Shown here: piece by piece, positions 27,442 to 36,567 of the stretch | Layout: every line of letters begins with the position of its first letter | Numbering within the stretch: position 1 is the stretch's first letter | Made by a program: the position numbers and the translations under genes | DNA from: JAEULH01 sp963746275 | Lineage (GTDB): Bacteria; Pseudomonadota; Alphaproteobacteria; Rhodospirillales; Defluviicoccaceae | Direction: 5' to 3' | DNA: 64,000 bases | Assembly: GCA_963746275.1 (NCBI GenBank) | Contig: CAVVAX010000039.1 | Coordinates: 1-64,000 of the forward strand | The notes under the pieces: generated by a model | What the model was told of the DNA's origin: nothing | What the model saw: the letters and a program-made list of their open reading frames with translations, nothing else | Database searches by the model: none

Positions 27442-27960
27442 ATGAGCGTCGTCCAGCCCTGTTTCGCCGCCCGCCGCTCCGGCGCTGGCGCAGCCCGACG
27501 TTCCTCCGGACGGCGCCGAGGCATCCCTGCCCTCGCCGGTCTCGCAGGGATCTGGCTGCTCGCCGGCTGCGCCGGGGAGGTCAACACCCACGGCGACATC
27601 GTCCAAGACGACCGCTTGGTGCGGATCATCCCGCACCAGCACAGTCAGCGCGACGTTCTCGCCATCCTTGGTTCGCCGTCGACGCTCTCGGTGCTCGACG
27701 GCGAGGCCTGGTACTACATCGGCGACCGGCGCGAGAGCCTGGCCTTCTTCAAGCCTGAGCTGCTCGAACGCGAGACCGTGGTGGTCTCCTTCGACGACAG
27801 CGGCATGGTCACCGCGGTGGAGAAATCGAGCGTCGACGAGGAGAACAAGATCGAGGTCGTCGAGCGCGAGACACCGGCCCACGGCAGCGACCTGACCATG
27901 GTCGAACAGTTCCTGGGCAACATCGGCCGCTTCAACACCGAAGCGCCGCAGCGGAGATAG
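27442..27960 (+). CDS. bamE: Outer membrane protein assembly factor BamE
   Basis: Lipoprotein of about 172 residues in the SmpA/OmlA family, part of the BAM complex inserting outer-membrane beta-barrels. The lipobox is LLAGCAG, after a positively charged, long N-region. BamE core IIPHQHSQRDVLAILGSPST, WYYIGDRRESLAFF and VVVSFDDSGMVTAVE. The ATG has a GGGGGT ribosome site. The C-terminal extension after the core is usual for alphaproteobacteria. Confidence 0.9.
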   Translation: MSVVQPCFAARRSGAGAARRSSGRRRGIPALAGLAGIWLLAGCAGEVNTHGDIVQDDRLVRIIPHQHSQRDVLAILGSPSTLSVLDGEAWYYIGDRRESLAFFKPELLERETVVVSFDDSGMVTAVEKSSVDEENKIEVVERETPAHGSDLTMVEQFLGNIGRFNTEAPQRR

Positions 27961-28289
27961 CAACCGAGCAGCGCGGCAGTGCGCCGTTCGGGTCGCTCCC
28001 GCGAGGAATCGGGGAAAAGTTCGTAAGGAATTGGGGGTGTCTGCGTTTGATTGAGGGCTTACGGCGGAGCAATCGGGGATGCTCGCGTGAGGGATTGGGG
28101 AGGCGGGCTGTCGATAAGTGAGGTGGATCTCTTGGGCGAGACCACAGGTCCGTTTCTTTGAGCGCCCACCAAGCGGAACTTTATGTCCGCGGCGCTATGT
28201 TCGTTCAGCGGCCCGGTGATCCCCTCGCCCCCAGACAGTCGTCGGCGCCTGGTTGGTCAGGGCGCGGCCGCAGCTCACCAAGCGCGCCT

Positions 28290-28577
28290 TACTCGACGGT
28301 CCTGACCTTCATGAGCTTCCCGAAGGACCACCGCGCGAAGATCCACTCGGCCAATGGAACGCCTGAACGGCGAGATTAACGCCGTACCGAGGTCGTCGGC
28401 ATCTTCCCCAACGAGGACGCCATCACCCGCCTCGTCGGCGCGCTGCTGGTCGAGCAGAACGACGAATGGGCGGTCCAGCGCGCCCGCTACACGACCCTGG
28501 AAACCGCCCGCTTGAACGATGATCCCATCGTCATGCTGCGTGGCAGCGCGAAGTGGCGCGCCCTGGGCGTGGTGTAG
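28290..28577 (+). pseudogene. IS256-family transposase remnant (C-terminal part)
   Basis: Reads as the last third of an IS256 transposase: STVLTFMSFPKDHRAKIHS in one frame, then after a shift near 28363 ERLNGEI and TEVVGIFPNEDAITRLVGAL, LEQ-like VEQNDEWAVQRARYTTLE and the end WRALGVV. The N-terminal two thirds with the first catalytic acids are missing and a normal start is absent. No inverted repeats of an intact element are visible. The 27961-28289 stretch upstream has a repeated ..attgggg.. motif but no gene. Confidence 0.8.
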
Positions 28578-28652
28578 CAGCGTAGCTGCGTCTGTGGTCG
28601 CCGGCGTTGGCAGATGCGCCATCAGCGAAGCGTCCCTGATCCGGTTCCTCGG

Positions 28653-28969
28653 CTAAGGGCCAGCATTCTGGAACTGGAACTGGGCGTGCCCCGGGCCGAA
28701 CGACGCGACCGGGCGCAGGGCGCGCGGCTTCGGCCGTGGCTCGAAGGCCAGGTCTGGAAACCAGTTGAAGGTCAAATTCTGCCAGTGGACGTGGACGTCG
28801 CCCGCCGCTCGGCGGCGCTTCACGTTCCCGATCCCCGTGCGGATCGCCACGCTGTCATTGCCACGACCGCCTTGGTCCACGGCATGACGTCGTGAACCGA
28901 AAGGCGGGTGATTTTGAACCCATGGGTGTTGCGCTGGCTAACCCCTGGCGGCATCAGAGCGAGCTGTGA
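28653..28969 (+). pseudogene. PIN-domain (VapC/FitB-type) toxin remnant
   Basis: The frame SILELELGVPRAERRDRAQG, ILPVDVDVARRSAALHVPDP and HAVIATTALVHGM follows the VapC/FitB PIN-toxin pattern, and after an extra base at about 28891 the natural C-terminus GDFEPMGVALANPW appears. The first third, with the first catalytic Asp, is missing, and the third acid of the usual RDALIAATA motif is His here. So the nuclease centre is destroyed. No antitoxin frame is seen upstream. It sits beside the IS256 remnant in a decayed zone. Confidence 0.75.
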
Positions 28970-28999
28970 CCTTGTTGATGCACCTGCCCGCACGCCGAC

Positions 29000-29085
29000 G
29001 TCATCGCGAGCCGCGGAGCGGCGTGGCGATCCAGTATCAAGGCACTGGATTGCTTCGTCGGCATTCGCCCCTCGCAATGATGTCG
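29000..29085. repeat. Dispersed intergenic repeat, copy 2
   Basis: Same family as 4739-4836, in the opposite orientation: cgtcatcgcgagccgcggag ... ctggattgcttcgtcggcat ... cctcgcaatgatg. It occupies most of the gap between the PIN remnant and the aldo/keto reductase gene (28970-29198), where no gene is supported. Confidence 0.7.
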
Positions 29086-29198
29086 TCTTCGTTCTGATCA
29101 ACTTAACGTTCATCTTGCTTTAGCCCTGAACCGCAAGGCACCAGTGCGGACGCTGGCGCGGGTGGGCCCCGCTTAAGCACCCTCCCCCGCCGGCAGCC

Positions 29199-30194
29199 TT
29201 AGCGGCCGGTGGTGGCGAGGAGCTGCGGCGGGTAGCGCTCGCCCTCGATGCGGATCTCGGCGAGGCGCCGCCTGGATCCGGGCGAGGTCGTCGGCCGTGA
29301 GCTCGACGTCGGCGGCGCCGAGGTTCTCCTCCAGCCGGTGCAGCTTGCGTGGTGCCGGGGATCGGCACGATCCACGGCTTCTGCGCCAGCAGCCAGGCGA
29401 GCGCGATCTGCGCCGGCGTCGCCTTCTTCTCGGCGGCGATGCGCTTGAGCAGGTCGACCAGGGCCTGGTTCTTCTCCATCGCTTCCGGCGTAAAGCGCGG
29501 CAGGATCGCGCGGAAGTCGCCCTCGTCAAGCTTCGTGTCCTTGTCCATCGCCCCGGTCAGGAAGCCCTTGCCCAGCGGGCTGTAGGGCACGAAGCCGATG
29601 CCGAGCTCCTCGCACGCCTCCAGGATGCCGTTGGTCTCCGGCCCGCGCGTCCAGAGCGAGTACTCGTTCTGCACCGCCGTCACCGGCTGCACCGCGTGCG
29701 CGCGGCGCACGGTCTCGCGCGCCCGGCTCGGACAGGCCGAAATGCTTCACCTTGCCCTCGGCGATCAGGTCCCTCACCGCCCCGGCAACGTCCTCGATCG
29801 GCACGTTCGGATCGACGCGGTGCTGGTAGAGGAGGTCGATCGCGTCGATGCCGCAGGCGCTTCAGCGACGCGTCGCACACCTCGCGGATGTGCTCGGGCC
29901 GGCTGTCGAGCCCGCTGCTGCTTGCCGCCTTCGATGTGGAAGCCGAACTTGGTGGCGATGACCACCTGGTCGCGGAACGGGCTGCAGCGCCTCGCCGACC
30001 ATCTCCTCGTTGGTGAAGGGGCCGTAGACCTCGGCCGTGTCGAAGAAGGTGACGCCGCGCTCGAACGCGGCGCGGATCAGCGCGACGCCCTCGTCCTTGC
30101 TCACCGTGCTGGCGTAGCCGAAGTTCAGCCCCATGCAGCCGAAGCCGATGGCCGAAACCTCGAGGCCGTTCCTGCCCAGCGTCCGCGTCTTCAT
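29199..30194 (-). CDS. Aldo/keto reductase, many frame shifts
   Basis: A complete aldo/keto reductase of about 330 residues can be followed, but the frame moves six or seven times (for example near 29985, 29920, 29860, 29745, 29350 and 29270), mostly by one extra base. Start MKTRTLGRNGLEVSAIGFGC; tetrad residues in FFDTAEVYG (Asp, Tyr), ATKFGFH (Lys) and YQHRVD (His); NADP-binding end EENLGAADVELTADDLARIQ; final RYPPQLLATTGR. Closest to the NADP-dependent AKR13-like oxidoreductases. Either badly read or decaying; flanked by other damaged genes. Confidence 0.75.
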
Positions 30195-30364
30195 CGCCCG
30201 TCTCCTGTCTTGCTCCGGCACGTTACTTCGGCGCAAGGGCCGTCGCGACAAGCCGAAGATAACCCGGGGAAGGGGCGACTCCAGAGGCGGGCGGCACAAC
30301 GGCCCGGGGTTGCTGGCGACGCAGAGCCAGCGCCGCGAGGTTGCCTTGCCGTTCGAGATTTACG

Positions 30365-30887
30365 TCAGCGGTGCGCCGGGAGCCGGTAGTAGCCGTACCC
30401 GGCGTCCTCGTCATGGAGGATGAAGCCGCATCTGGTAAAGCAGCGGATGCTGCGGCGCGTTCTGCTTCTTGATCGTCGCGGCGAGGTCGACGTGCCGCTC
30501 GGCGAGGAAGAGGCGAATGCCAGCAGCGAGCAGGCGCGGAGAGAGGTTCAGGCCTCGCATGGCCGGGTTGAGATTGATCGACGCGCTGGCCAGGGCCTGT
30601 CCGGGATCAACGTCGAACCTGCAGACGCCGATTTTCTGCGGGTGGTCGTTCAAGCGGCCGACGTACAGGCGGCCGACGTACAGGCGGCCGACGTACAGAT
30701 AGCGGTTGCGGTCTTCGAGCGCCGTCCGGAACCACTCCGCGTGCGCCTCCCAGGCGAGCTCCTGCGGGCATATGGACATGGCGCGCGTGCACGCGTCGTT
30801 ACGCCACGTCCAGATGTCCCTGGAGTTAGCCGGCACCGCCTTTCGGACACTTATCGCGCCAGCCAGCTCTGGCCTCACCTGCCCCAT
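30365..30887 (-). CDS. GNAT N-acetyltransferase, frameshifted, with internal tandem repeat
   Basis: About 173 residues. The N-terminal pattern ISVRKAVPANSRDIWTWRND and WEAHAEWFRTAL resembles GNAT enzymes acting on nucleotide-sugar amines (PseH-like). The acetyl-CoA-binding end starts IKKQNAP and, after one extra base near 30460, continues SIRCFTRCGFILHDEDAGYG. A three-fold 15-base repeat inserts YVGRL three times in the central sheet, which may disturb the fold. ATG start. Substrate unknown; a role in surface glycan modification would suit the nearby FkbM methyltransferase. Confidence 0.7.
30654..30698. repeat. 15-bp tandem repeat, three copies, inside the GNAT gene
   Basis: gcggccgacgtacag occurs three times head to tail with no mismatch (30654-30668, 30669-30683, 30684-30698). 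The unit length is a multiple of three, so copy number changes would keep the frame and add or remove the five residues YVGRL. Looks like a small minisatellite within a coding region. Confidence 0.9.
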
Positions 30888-31230
30888 GCGACCTCAACCT
30901 CGCTCCCAAACGCGCGGCGCCAACGGCAGGCGCCACGTTCGACCATGATGGCACCCAGTATCCCCAAGCTCGACCTCCGCGGAGTGGACGCGGACGCTCC
31001 TTCTCAGCCTTGTAAACCGAGAGGCACCAAGGAAAGGTGAATGCGCACGGGCGGCGGAACGAGGGACATCGGCCTCCCGCCGCCTCACCTCGAAGGCGCC
31101 GCGGACCATCAACCGGACGCTCTTCCTTGCGCCTGGGCGGGTTGCTTGCCAAGCTGGCGGCTCGCGTCCACCGGCGGCGCAATGTGCAGCAGCGGGACGG
31201 TGGCCCAGACGGCAGGAGGTGGATGAAGTC
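30888..31230. other. Gap before the alcohol dehydrogenase gene
   Basis: About 340 bases with no gene I can support. A few short open frames exist (for example from the ATG at 30943) but none has recognisable protein character. A ribosome site aggagg at 31214-31219 belongs to the alcohol dehydrogenase gene that follows. Confidence 0.5.
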
Positions 31231-32318
31231 ATGCAGAACGCCAGTAACGCCAAAGCCTACGCCGCAACCAGCGCAACGTCGCCGCTCGGCCCGCACACGA
31301 TTACCCGGCGGGATGCCGACCGAGCACGACGTCCAGATCGAGATCCTCTTCTGCGGCGTCTGCCACTCCGACCTGCACATGGTCCGCAACGAGTGGAGCG
31401 AGGTGATGCCGACCGTCTACCCGATCGTGCCGGGACACGAGATCGTCGGCCGCGTCACCGCGGTCGGCTCGGCGGTCACCAAGTTCAAGCCGGGCGACCT
31501 CGCGGCCGTCGGCTGCCTGGTCGATTCGGACGGCACCTGCCCCAACTGCCAGCGACGGCTATGAGCAGTTCTGCCCGAACATGACGCTCACCTACAACTC
31601 GCCGGACAAGCACCTCGGCGGCGTCACCTACGGCGGCTACTCCGAGAGCATCGTCGTCGACGAGCACTTCGTCCTGCGCGTGCCCGTCGAACCTCGACCT
31701 CGCCGGGCACGGCGCCGCTGCTCTGCGCCGGGATCACCACGTACTCGCCGATGCGCCACTGGGGCGTCGGGCCCGGGCAAGAAGGTCGGCGTCGTCGGGC
31801 TCGGGCGGCCTCGGCCACATGGGCGTGAAGTTCGCCCGCGCCTTCGGCGCCCACGTCGTCGTCTTCACCACCTCGCCCGGCAAGACGCGAGGACGCGCTC
31901 CGCCTCGGCGCCCACGAGGTGGTGCTGTCGCAGCAACGCCGACGAGATGCAGAAGCACGCCGGCAGCTTCGACTTCATCCTCGACGCTGTCTCGGCCGAC
32001 CACGACATCAACGCCTACCTCCAGCCTCCTCGGCCGCGACGGCACCATCACCCTGGTCGGCGCTCCGGCGAAGCCGCTGGCCGGTCGCGGCCTTCGGCCT
32101 GATCATGGGCCGGCGCAGCCTCGCCGGCTCAAACATCGGCGGCATCGCCGAGACCCAGGAGATGCTCGACTTCTGCGGCAAGCACGCCATCACCGCCGAC
32201 GTCGAGGTCATTCCCGATCCAGAAGGTCAACGAAGCCTACGAGCGGCTGCTGAAGTCCGACGTGAAGTACCGCTTCTCCATCGACATGGCCTCGCTCAAG
32301 GCCGAGCAGGCGGCTTGA
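31231..32318 (+). CDS. Zinc-dependent alcohol dehydrogenase (YahK/CAD type), many frame shifts
   Basis: About 350 residues of the cinnamyl-alcohol-dehydrogenase branch of medium-chain dehydrogenases, reducing aldehydes with NADPH. Catalytic zinc ligands in FCGVCHSDLH and PGHEIVGRV; structural zinc cysteines near TCPNC and EQFCPN; cofactor loop VVGLGGLGHMGVKFA across a shift; C-terminal YERLLKSDVKYRFSIDM. The frame changes about eight to ten times, mostly by extra G or C. ATG chosen with AGGAGG eleven bases upstream. Probably an intact gene damaged by sequence errors, or a decaying one. Confidence 0.75.
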
Positions 32319-32466
32319 GGCAAGGCGGCCGCAAGGCTAAAGCGGCCCGCTCGAGCGGCTCCTCCTCGGGCGGGCCGTCGCTGAATCCACTCGGCATCTC
32401 AGCGCAGGCTTGCGGGCTGAGCCGGAGGCGGACGAAGCCAGCGGTCCGGCGTGCGGCTCCAGCGGA

Positions 32467-33308
32467 TCACTGGCTCGGCCTGTCGTTCTTGAACAGCGCG
32501 ACGACGCGCGGATATCCGACTTCGACCAGCGAGAAGTTGTTCCGCAAAAGCATATTGGTCACCGGGACCAGCGTGCTCTCGCGGCTCACGCCCCGCTCGA
32601 AGCCGAGATCGGCACTGATGTATTCGATCAGACGCAGCTTGTCGCCTATGCCTTCGAGGATCTCCGGCTCTGCGCCCTCGGCTTCGAGCTTGAGCAGCCG
32701 TATGGGTTGCTCGATGTAGTCCTCCAGCCTCCTGCCTTCGACGGCAATGGAGCCCTGATGTTGGGCGGGCTGGATGATGCTGGAGTCTGCACCCTCGGAG
32801 GCGAGATAGAATTGGATCGTCTCATTTCGATTCCACAACGCGATATTGTGCGCCTCGGCCTCCGGGCAGTTCATTGTCAACGCCGCGAACTCCAGCGGCG
32901 AAGGCTCGAACGCCACGTACCTGACGCGCAGGTTGCTGAACTTGAACAGAAATACAGCTCACCAATGTTCGCGCCGCAATCGAGAACGACGTCTCCGTCG
33001 CTGAACTTAATACTCGACAGGAAGTAGTCTCTCGCCAATGTGTCGACCCTGTGGATTATTCCGTTCCGATACATCTTCGATCTCGTCTTATGGAAAAAGT
33101 AGATCGGCAAGCCGTACCGTTTGTCGACGTAGCCGTATGCCCGTTTCTGCTTGTCATAGAAGAACCTTACGCCGGTCCGGTTCCACGCCAGGGCCGCGTT
33201 CAACGCTTCGACAAACCGTTCCCCGTCGCGGACGAACGCACGCTCGAACAGGAACCGGCAGCGCCGCTTCCGCCAGCGCCTGACCTGTTTCTTGAAGAAA
33301 TTCAGCAC
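32467..33308 (-). CDS. FkbM-family methyltransferase, frameshifted
   Basis: SAM-dependent methyltransferase of about 280 residues. SAM-binding motif VVLDCGANIGELY; second motif (V)AFEPSPLEFAALTMN in another frame after a shift near 32930; family segment IRLLKLEAEGAEPEILEG; end LLRNNFSLVEVGYPRVVALF. The start is a GTG preceded by AGGAGG; a further in-frame GTG lies at 33341. The base composition is visibly lower in GC than core genes here, suggesting acquisition. FkbM enzymes often O-methylate surface sugars or secondary metabolites. Confidence 0.8.
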
Positions 33309-33405
33309 GCCCCCTCCTGAATCCTGCTGCCGATTGGCCACATCCCCGTCTTGGCCTCATCCCTGTCGAACCTGCATTGCCTTCCTGCAGGTTCAGCGAC
33401 CGCAC

Positions 33406-33466
33406 GACACGTGCGGGCAAAACACGTGCGGGCACAACACGACGTGCGGGCACAACACGTGCGGGA
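33406..33466. repeat. Short imperfect tandem repeat cgtgcgggca(c/a)aacac
   Basis: Four imperfect copies of a unit of about 15-18 bases (acacgtgcgggcaaa, acacgtgcgggcacaac, acgacgtgcgggcacaac, acgtgcgggaagc) upstream of the FkbM gene and downstream of the efflux operon. It contains CACGTG-like E-box cores. No coding role; looks like a small slippage repeat. Confidence 0.75.
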
Positions 33467-33536
33467 AGCGAACCGCTAAACCGTTGCTCGGACGCTTAAC
33501 GCGTATGCGGTGCTTCTTGAATTTCCGTGACCGGAT

Positions 33537-34535
33537 CTATAACCGGGGCCACGCATGGGTCAAGGCGTCCCCCAAAGTGGCCCGCGGGGAGGCGGTGGCA
33601 CCGGCATCCTGCCGCACGAAGCGCACGAGGACCCGGCTGCCCAACGGGACGCTCAGCGGATCACCCTCGAAAGCAACGATCACCTCGAGCACTCGCACGT
33701 CGACGCGCTCGCGCGGCTCGTAGACGGTGGCGCGACGAGGCCCCAGGGCCCTGCCGACCCTTGTCACCCGGCCGCGCGCCGCTACCGCCTCGTCTCCACC
33801 TTCGAGCGTGATCTCCGCCGTTTGACCTTCATGCACCAGCGACGCGAGCTGCTCGTCGACCTCGGCGCGGACCACACGCGCACCCGCCGGCGCGAACCAG
33901 AACAACGCGGTGACGTTAAGTGTGGACAGGCCATCCCCGGCGCGGACGAGACGACGAATGACGTCGCCATCGCTCGGCGCGAGAACCATGCGGACGTCGC
34001 GCTCGTAGCGGGCAGAGCCAAGCTCGGCTTCGGCCGTGGCGGCTTCGGCCCGGCGCAGGGCAAGGTCCGCCTCGGCGAGGCGAAGATCGGTATCCGCATC
34101 ATCGGCGGCCTTGCGCGGCACGGCGCCGGCCGCTGCCACGGGCTGCAGCCGGTCGCGTTCACGGCGGGCCGCGGCGAGGCGGACCTCCTGCGCTTTGACC
34201 GCGGCAAGCCGCTCCAGCCGCTGCGCCTCGCTGATGGCGAGCTGAAGCACTGCCGCCCGATCCTCGATCAGAGCAAGCGGCTGGCCTTTCAGAACCGTAT
34301 CGCCCTCCTCGACCAGCACCTCGGTAACAATGCCATCCCGCTCGGCCGCAAGCTGAACGAGGCCGCCGTCAACGTCGATGACGCCGCGGGCTGCGGCGAT
34401 CCGCACCGTTGCGGCGGGCGCCTCCGCCTCCAGCGGCTGCCGCTCCGGGCGGAGGGCGGCACCTGCGCCCAGGCAAACTCCGGCCAACAACGCCGCGGCC
34501 GCCGCAATCGCCGCTGCTTTGCCGCCGGGGGTCAT
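33537..34535 (-). CDS. HlyD-family membrane fusion protein (DevB-like)
   Basis: Periplasmic adaptor of 332 residues linking an inner-membrane ABC exporter to an outer-membrane channel. A single N-terminal membrane segment (AAAIAAAAALLAGVCLG), a biotinyl-lipoyl-like hairpin (GIVTEVLVEEGDTVLKGQPL), a coiled-coil hairpin rich in Ala/Arg/Glu (residues about 95-165), and the beta-barrel/C-terminal domain. ATG overlaps the ATPase stop (ATGA). Third gene of the operon; the outer-membrane partner may be the NodT-type factor at 59632, though distant. Confidence 0.85.
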   Translation of the reverse strand: MTPGGKAAAIAAAAALLAGVCLGAGAALRPERQPLEAEAPAATVRIAAARGVIDVDGGLVQLAAERDGIVTEVLVEEGDTVLKGQPLALIEDRAAVLQLAISEAQRLERLAAVKAQEVRLAAARRERDRLQPVAAAGAVPRKAADDADTDLRLAEADLALRRAEAATAEAELGSARYERDVRMVLAPSDGDVIRRLVRAGDGLSTLNVTALFWFAPAGARVVRAEVDEQLASLVHEGQTAEITLEGGDEAVAARGRVTRVGRALGPRRATVYEPRERVDVRVLEVIVAFEGDPLSVPLGSRVLVRFVRQDAGATASPRATLGDALTHAWPRL

Positions 34536-35266
34536 GAGCTTGCGGCCGCAGCCGGCGCGGCCGCCGGCTCGCGCTCATCGTCGGCCGTGATCAAGCCGTC
34601 CTCGATCCGGATCACCCGGTCCGCGTGGTCAATCAGGCGCTGGTCATGGCTGACGCAGAGGACCGTGGCGCCCCGCTCGCGGGCAATGCGGTGAAGGAGA
34701 TCAGCCACTCTCGAGCCGTTGTCCCTGTCGAGCGCGCTCGTCGGCTCGTCGGCGAACAGCAGCTCGGGATCCTTGGCGATGGCGCGGGCCAGGGCGACGC
34801 GTTGCTTCTCGCCGCCGGACAACTCCTGCGGCCGGAGATGGGTCTTGCCGCCGAGGCCGACCGCTTCGAGGACTTCCGCGGCCCGGCGTCGTGCATCCTC
34901 CCCGCGGCCCAGCGTGAACTGAAGCGGATAGGCGACCTGCTCCAGCGCGCTGAGCGAGACGAAGAGGTTGAAGCCCTGGAAAACAAACCCGCAGTGGGTC
35001 AGCCGGAAGCGGTCCAGGCCACGGTCGTCCAGGCAGCTGAGGTCGATGCCAAGGGCCACCGCCCTTCCGCCAGTCGCCCGCAGCAGGGCGCTCGCGATTG
35101 CAAGCAAGGTACTCTTGCCGGAACCCGAGGGGCCGACGACGAGGGTCATCCGGGCGGCGCGGATCTGCAGCGAGATCCCCTTGAGCACCGTCGCGGTGCG
35201 GCCGCCGCTGGTAAACGAGCGGCTGACGCGCGCCAGCCGGATCGTCGGCGCGCCCGCCGCGGTCAT
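34532..35266 (-). CDS. ABC transporter ATP-binding protein (DevA/LolD/MacB-type)
   Basis: ATPase of 244 residues. Walker A GPSGSGKST, Q-loop in CGFVFQGFNLFVSLSALEQV, signature LSGGEKQRVALARAIAKDPE, Walker B LLFADEPTSALD and switch His in VLCVSHDQRLIDHADRV. Belongs with FtsX-like permeases that power efflux or lipoprotein release. ATGA overlaps with both neighbours show a tight three-gene operon. Confidence 0.93.
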   Translation of the reverse strand: MTAAGAPTIRLARVSRSFTSGGRTATVLKGISLQIRAARMTLVVGPSGSGKSTLLAIASALLRATGGRAVALGIDLSCLDDRGLDRFRLTHCGFVFQGFNLFVSLSALEQVAYPLQFTLGRGEDARRRAAEVLEAVGLGGKTHLRPQELSGGEKQRVALARAIAKDPELLFADEPTSALDRDNGSRVADLLHRIARERGATVLCVSHDQRLIDHADRVIRIEDGLITADDEREPAAAPAAAASS

Positions 35267-36405
35267 CGCAGCAGCTCAACCGGTTCGGTCCGCAGGAGCG
35301 GCCCGAGGGACAGGAGTCCGGAGACGAGGCTCACTCCGAGCGTCAGGACGCCCGCGCAAAGCACGGCCCACCACGTCACCGCCACGGCAACGTCGCCGGC
35401 GCGTGCCGCAGCCCATACGGCGCTCGTCAAGACGAGCGTGCTGGTGAAGCCGGCACCGCCGATCCAAAACGATTGCTCAAGAACGACGCGGCGCAAGGCG
35501 GCGAGAGGAATGCCCAACGCGCGCAGCGTCGCGTATTCTCGGAGCGAGGCGAGCATCGCCGCCCGCAAGCTTTGGCTGGCGATGGCCAGGCCGACGAGCA
35601 GTCCAAGGCCGGTGGAGAAAAGAAAGCCTGCGCCGGTACCCGATTCCAGGAGCCAGTAGAGCTGGGACATGGCCGAGAGCTCGTCCTGTGTCATCGCCCT
35701 GAGCGCGCCGCCGGCCAATGCCTCCAGATCCTCCTTTGCGGCGTGCGGGTCGGCGCCGGGGGTGAGCCCGACCAAGTAGTAGGAGGCCCCGTCCGCGCCC
35801 GAGCCGGGACCCTCGCGCTGCAGACTGCGGAAGGTCGCTTCCGAGACGAGAACAAGGGCTCCCCCGACGGAGCGGAAGCCGGCGACGGCACCGACCACGG
35901 CGACGCGCCTGCCGTCGATCTCAGCGGGCCCGGCGAGGCTCTCGCCCAAACCGAGCTTTACGAGATCGACCCGGTCGACCAGGACCGCACCCGGGCGCTG
36001 CAGCGCCCGGCGCAGGTCGTCGCCGATGCTGCGCGGAAACCCCAGGCTCGCCTCCCCGACGTTGATGCCGACGATCGTCACCATCACCTTGCGGCCATCC
36101 GGGGCTCGCCAATCGCCGAAGCTGAGCAGCATCCGCTCGATCCGCATGACGTCCGGGTGTGATCGCACCTGGAACTCGATCCGCTCCTGCATGTCGCGGG
36201 GCAGGTCGAACGAGTGCACCGTCGGCTCGGCGATCCACAAATCGGCTCGGGCGTTGTCGACGACGGCAGTGACCGTGCGAAACAAGCCGAGGAGCAGGCC
36301 AATTTGCACGATCACGAGAAGCCCGGAGAAGCTCACAGCGAGCACCGCTGCCAGGTAGCGCTGCCACTCGTGGATCAGCGATTTGCGGGCGAGCGATACG
36401 GCCAT
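35263..36405 (-). CDS. FtsX-like ABC permease (DevC-like)
   Basis: Inner-membrane permease of 380 residues. One N-terminal helix, a large periplasmic domain (about residues 45-230), then three C-terminal helices in the FtsX/MacB arrangement, with LASLREYATLRALGIPLAAL before the third. With the ATPase and the HlyD protein it forms a DevBCA-type exporter; cyanobacterial DevBCA exports glycolipid, but substrate here is unknown. First gene of the operon, facing a TetR regulator across an operator-like palindrome. Confidence 0.88.
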   Translation of the reverse strand: MAVSLARKSLIHEWQRYLAAVLAVSFSGLLVIVQIGLLLGLFRTVTAVVDNARADLWIAEPTVHSFDLPRDMQERIEFQVRSHPDVMRIERMLLSFGDWRAPDGRKVMVTIVGINVGEASLGFPRSIGDDLRRALQRPGAVLVDRVDLVKLGLGESLAGPAEIDGRRVAVVGAVAGFRSVGGALVLVSEATFRSLQREGPGSGADGASYYLVGLTPGADPHAAKEDLEALAGGALRAMTQDELSAMSQLYWLLESGTGAGFLFSTGLGLLVGLAIASQSLRAAMLASLREYATLRALGIPLAALRRVVLEQSFWIGGAGFTSTLVLTSAVWAAARAGDVAVAVTWWAVLCAGVLTLGVSLVSGLLSLGPLLRTEPVELLR

Positions 36406-36426
36406 GAGTTGGCGCCCTCCGGACCT

Positions 36427-36466
36427 TGGTGCGGCCCAGCGATAGCTGGTGCGGCCCAGCGATAGC
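36427..36466. repeat. 20-bp perfect direct duplication in the exporter promoter region
   Basis: tggtgcggcccagcgatagc occurs twice with no gap (36427-36446 and 36447-36466), immediately in front of the exporter operon start at 36405 and next to the operator-like palindrome. It lies in the leader of the exporter transcript and may alter spacing or duplicate a binding site. Confidence 0.9.
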
Positions 36467-36470
36467 TATT

Positions 36471-36492
36471 TACACGACTGATCACTCGTATA
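36471..36492. promoter_or_regulatory. TetR-type operator overlapping a -10 element
   Basis: The imperfect palindrome TACACGAC-TGATCA-CTCGTATA (18 of 22 positions symmetrical) lies between the divergent exporter operon and the TetR gene. It overlaps a consensus TATAAT at 36489-36494 pointing toward the TetR gene. This is where a TetR protein would repress both directions. A -35 element at ideal spacing is not evident. Confidence 0.6.
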
Positions 36493-36567
36493 ATGTGCAA
36501 GACCGGCTGCGTCAAGGAGTGTCGTGTGCCCGGCGCCATGAACACGGGTCTCGGTTAGACCGGCGTG

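Noticed and set aside
30943..31038. 31-codon frame MMAPSIPKLDLRGVDADAPS upstream of the alcohol dehydrogenase gene
   Set aside because: Short, without a ribosome site or recognisable relatives; treated as non-coding gap.
33406..33466. Repeated cgtgcgggca units as a CRISPR array
   Set aside because: Units are about 15-18 bases with no unique spacers between them and no cas genes in the window; this is a slippage repeat.
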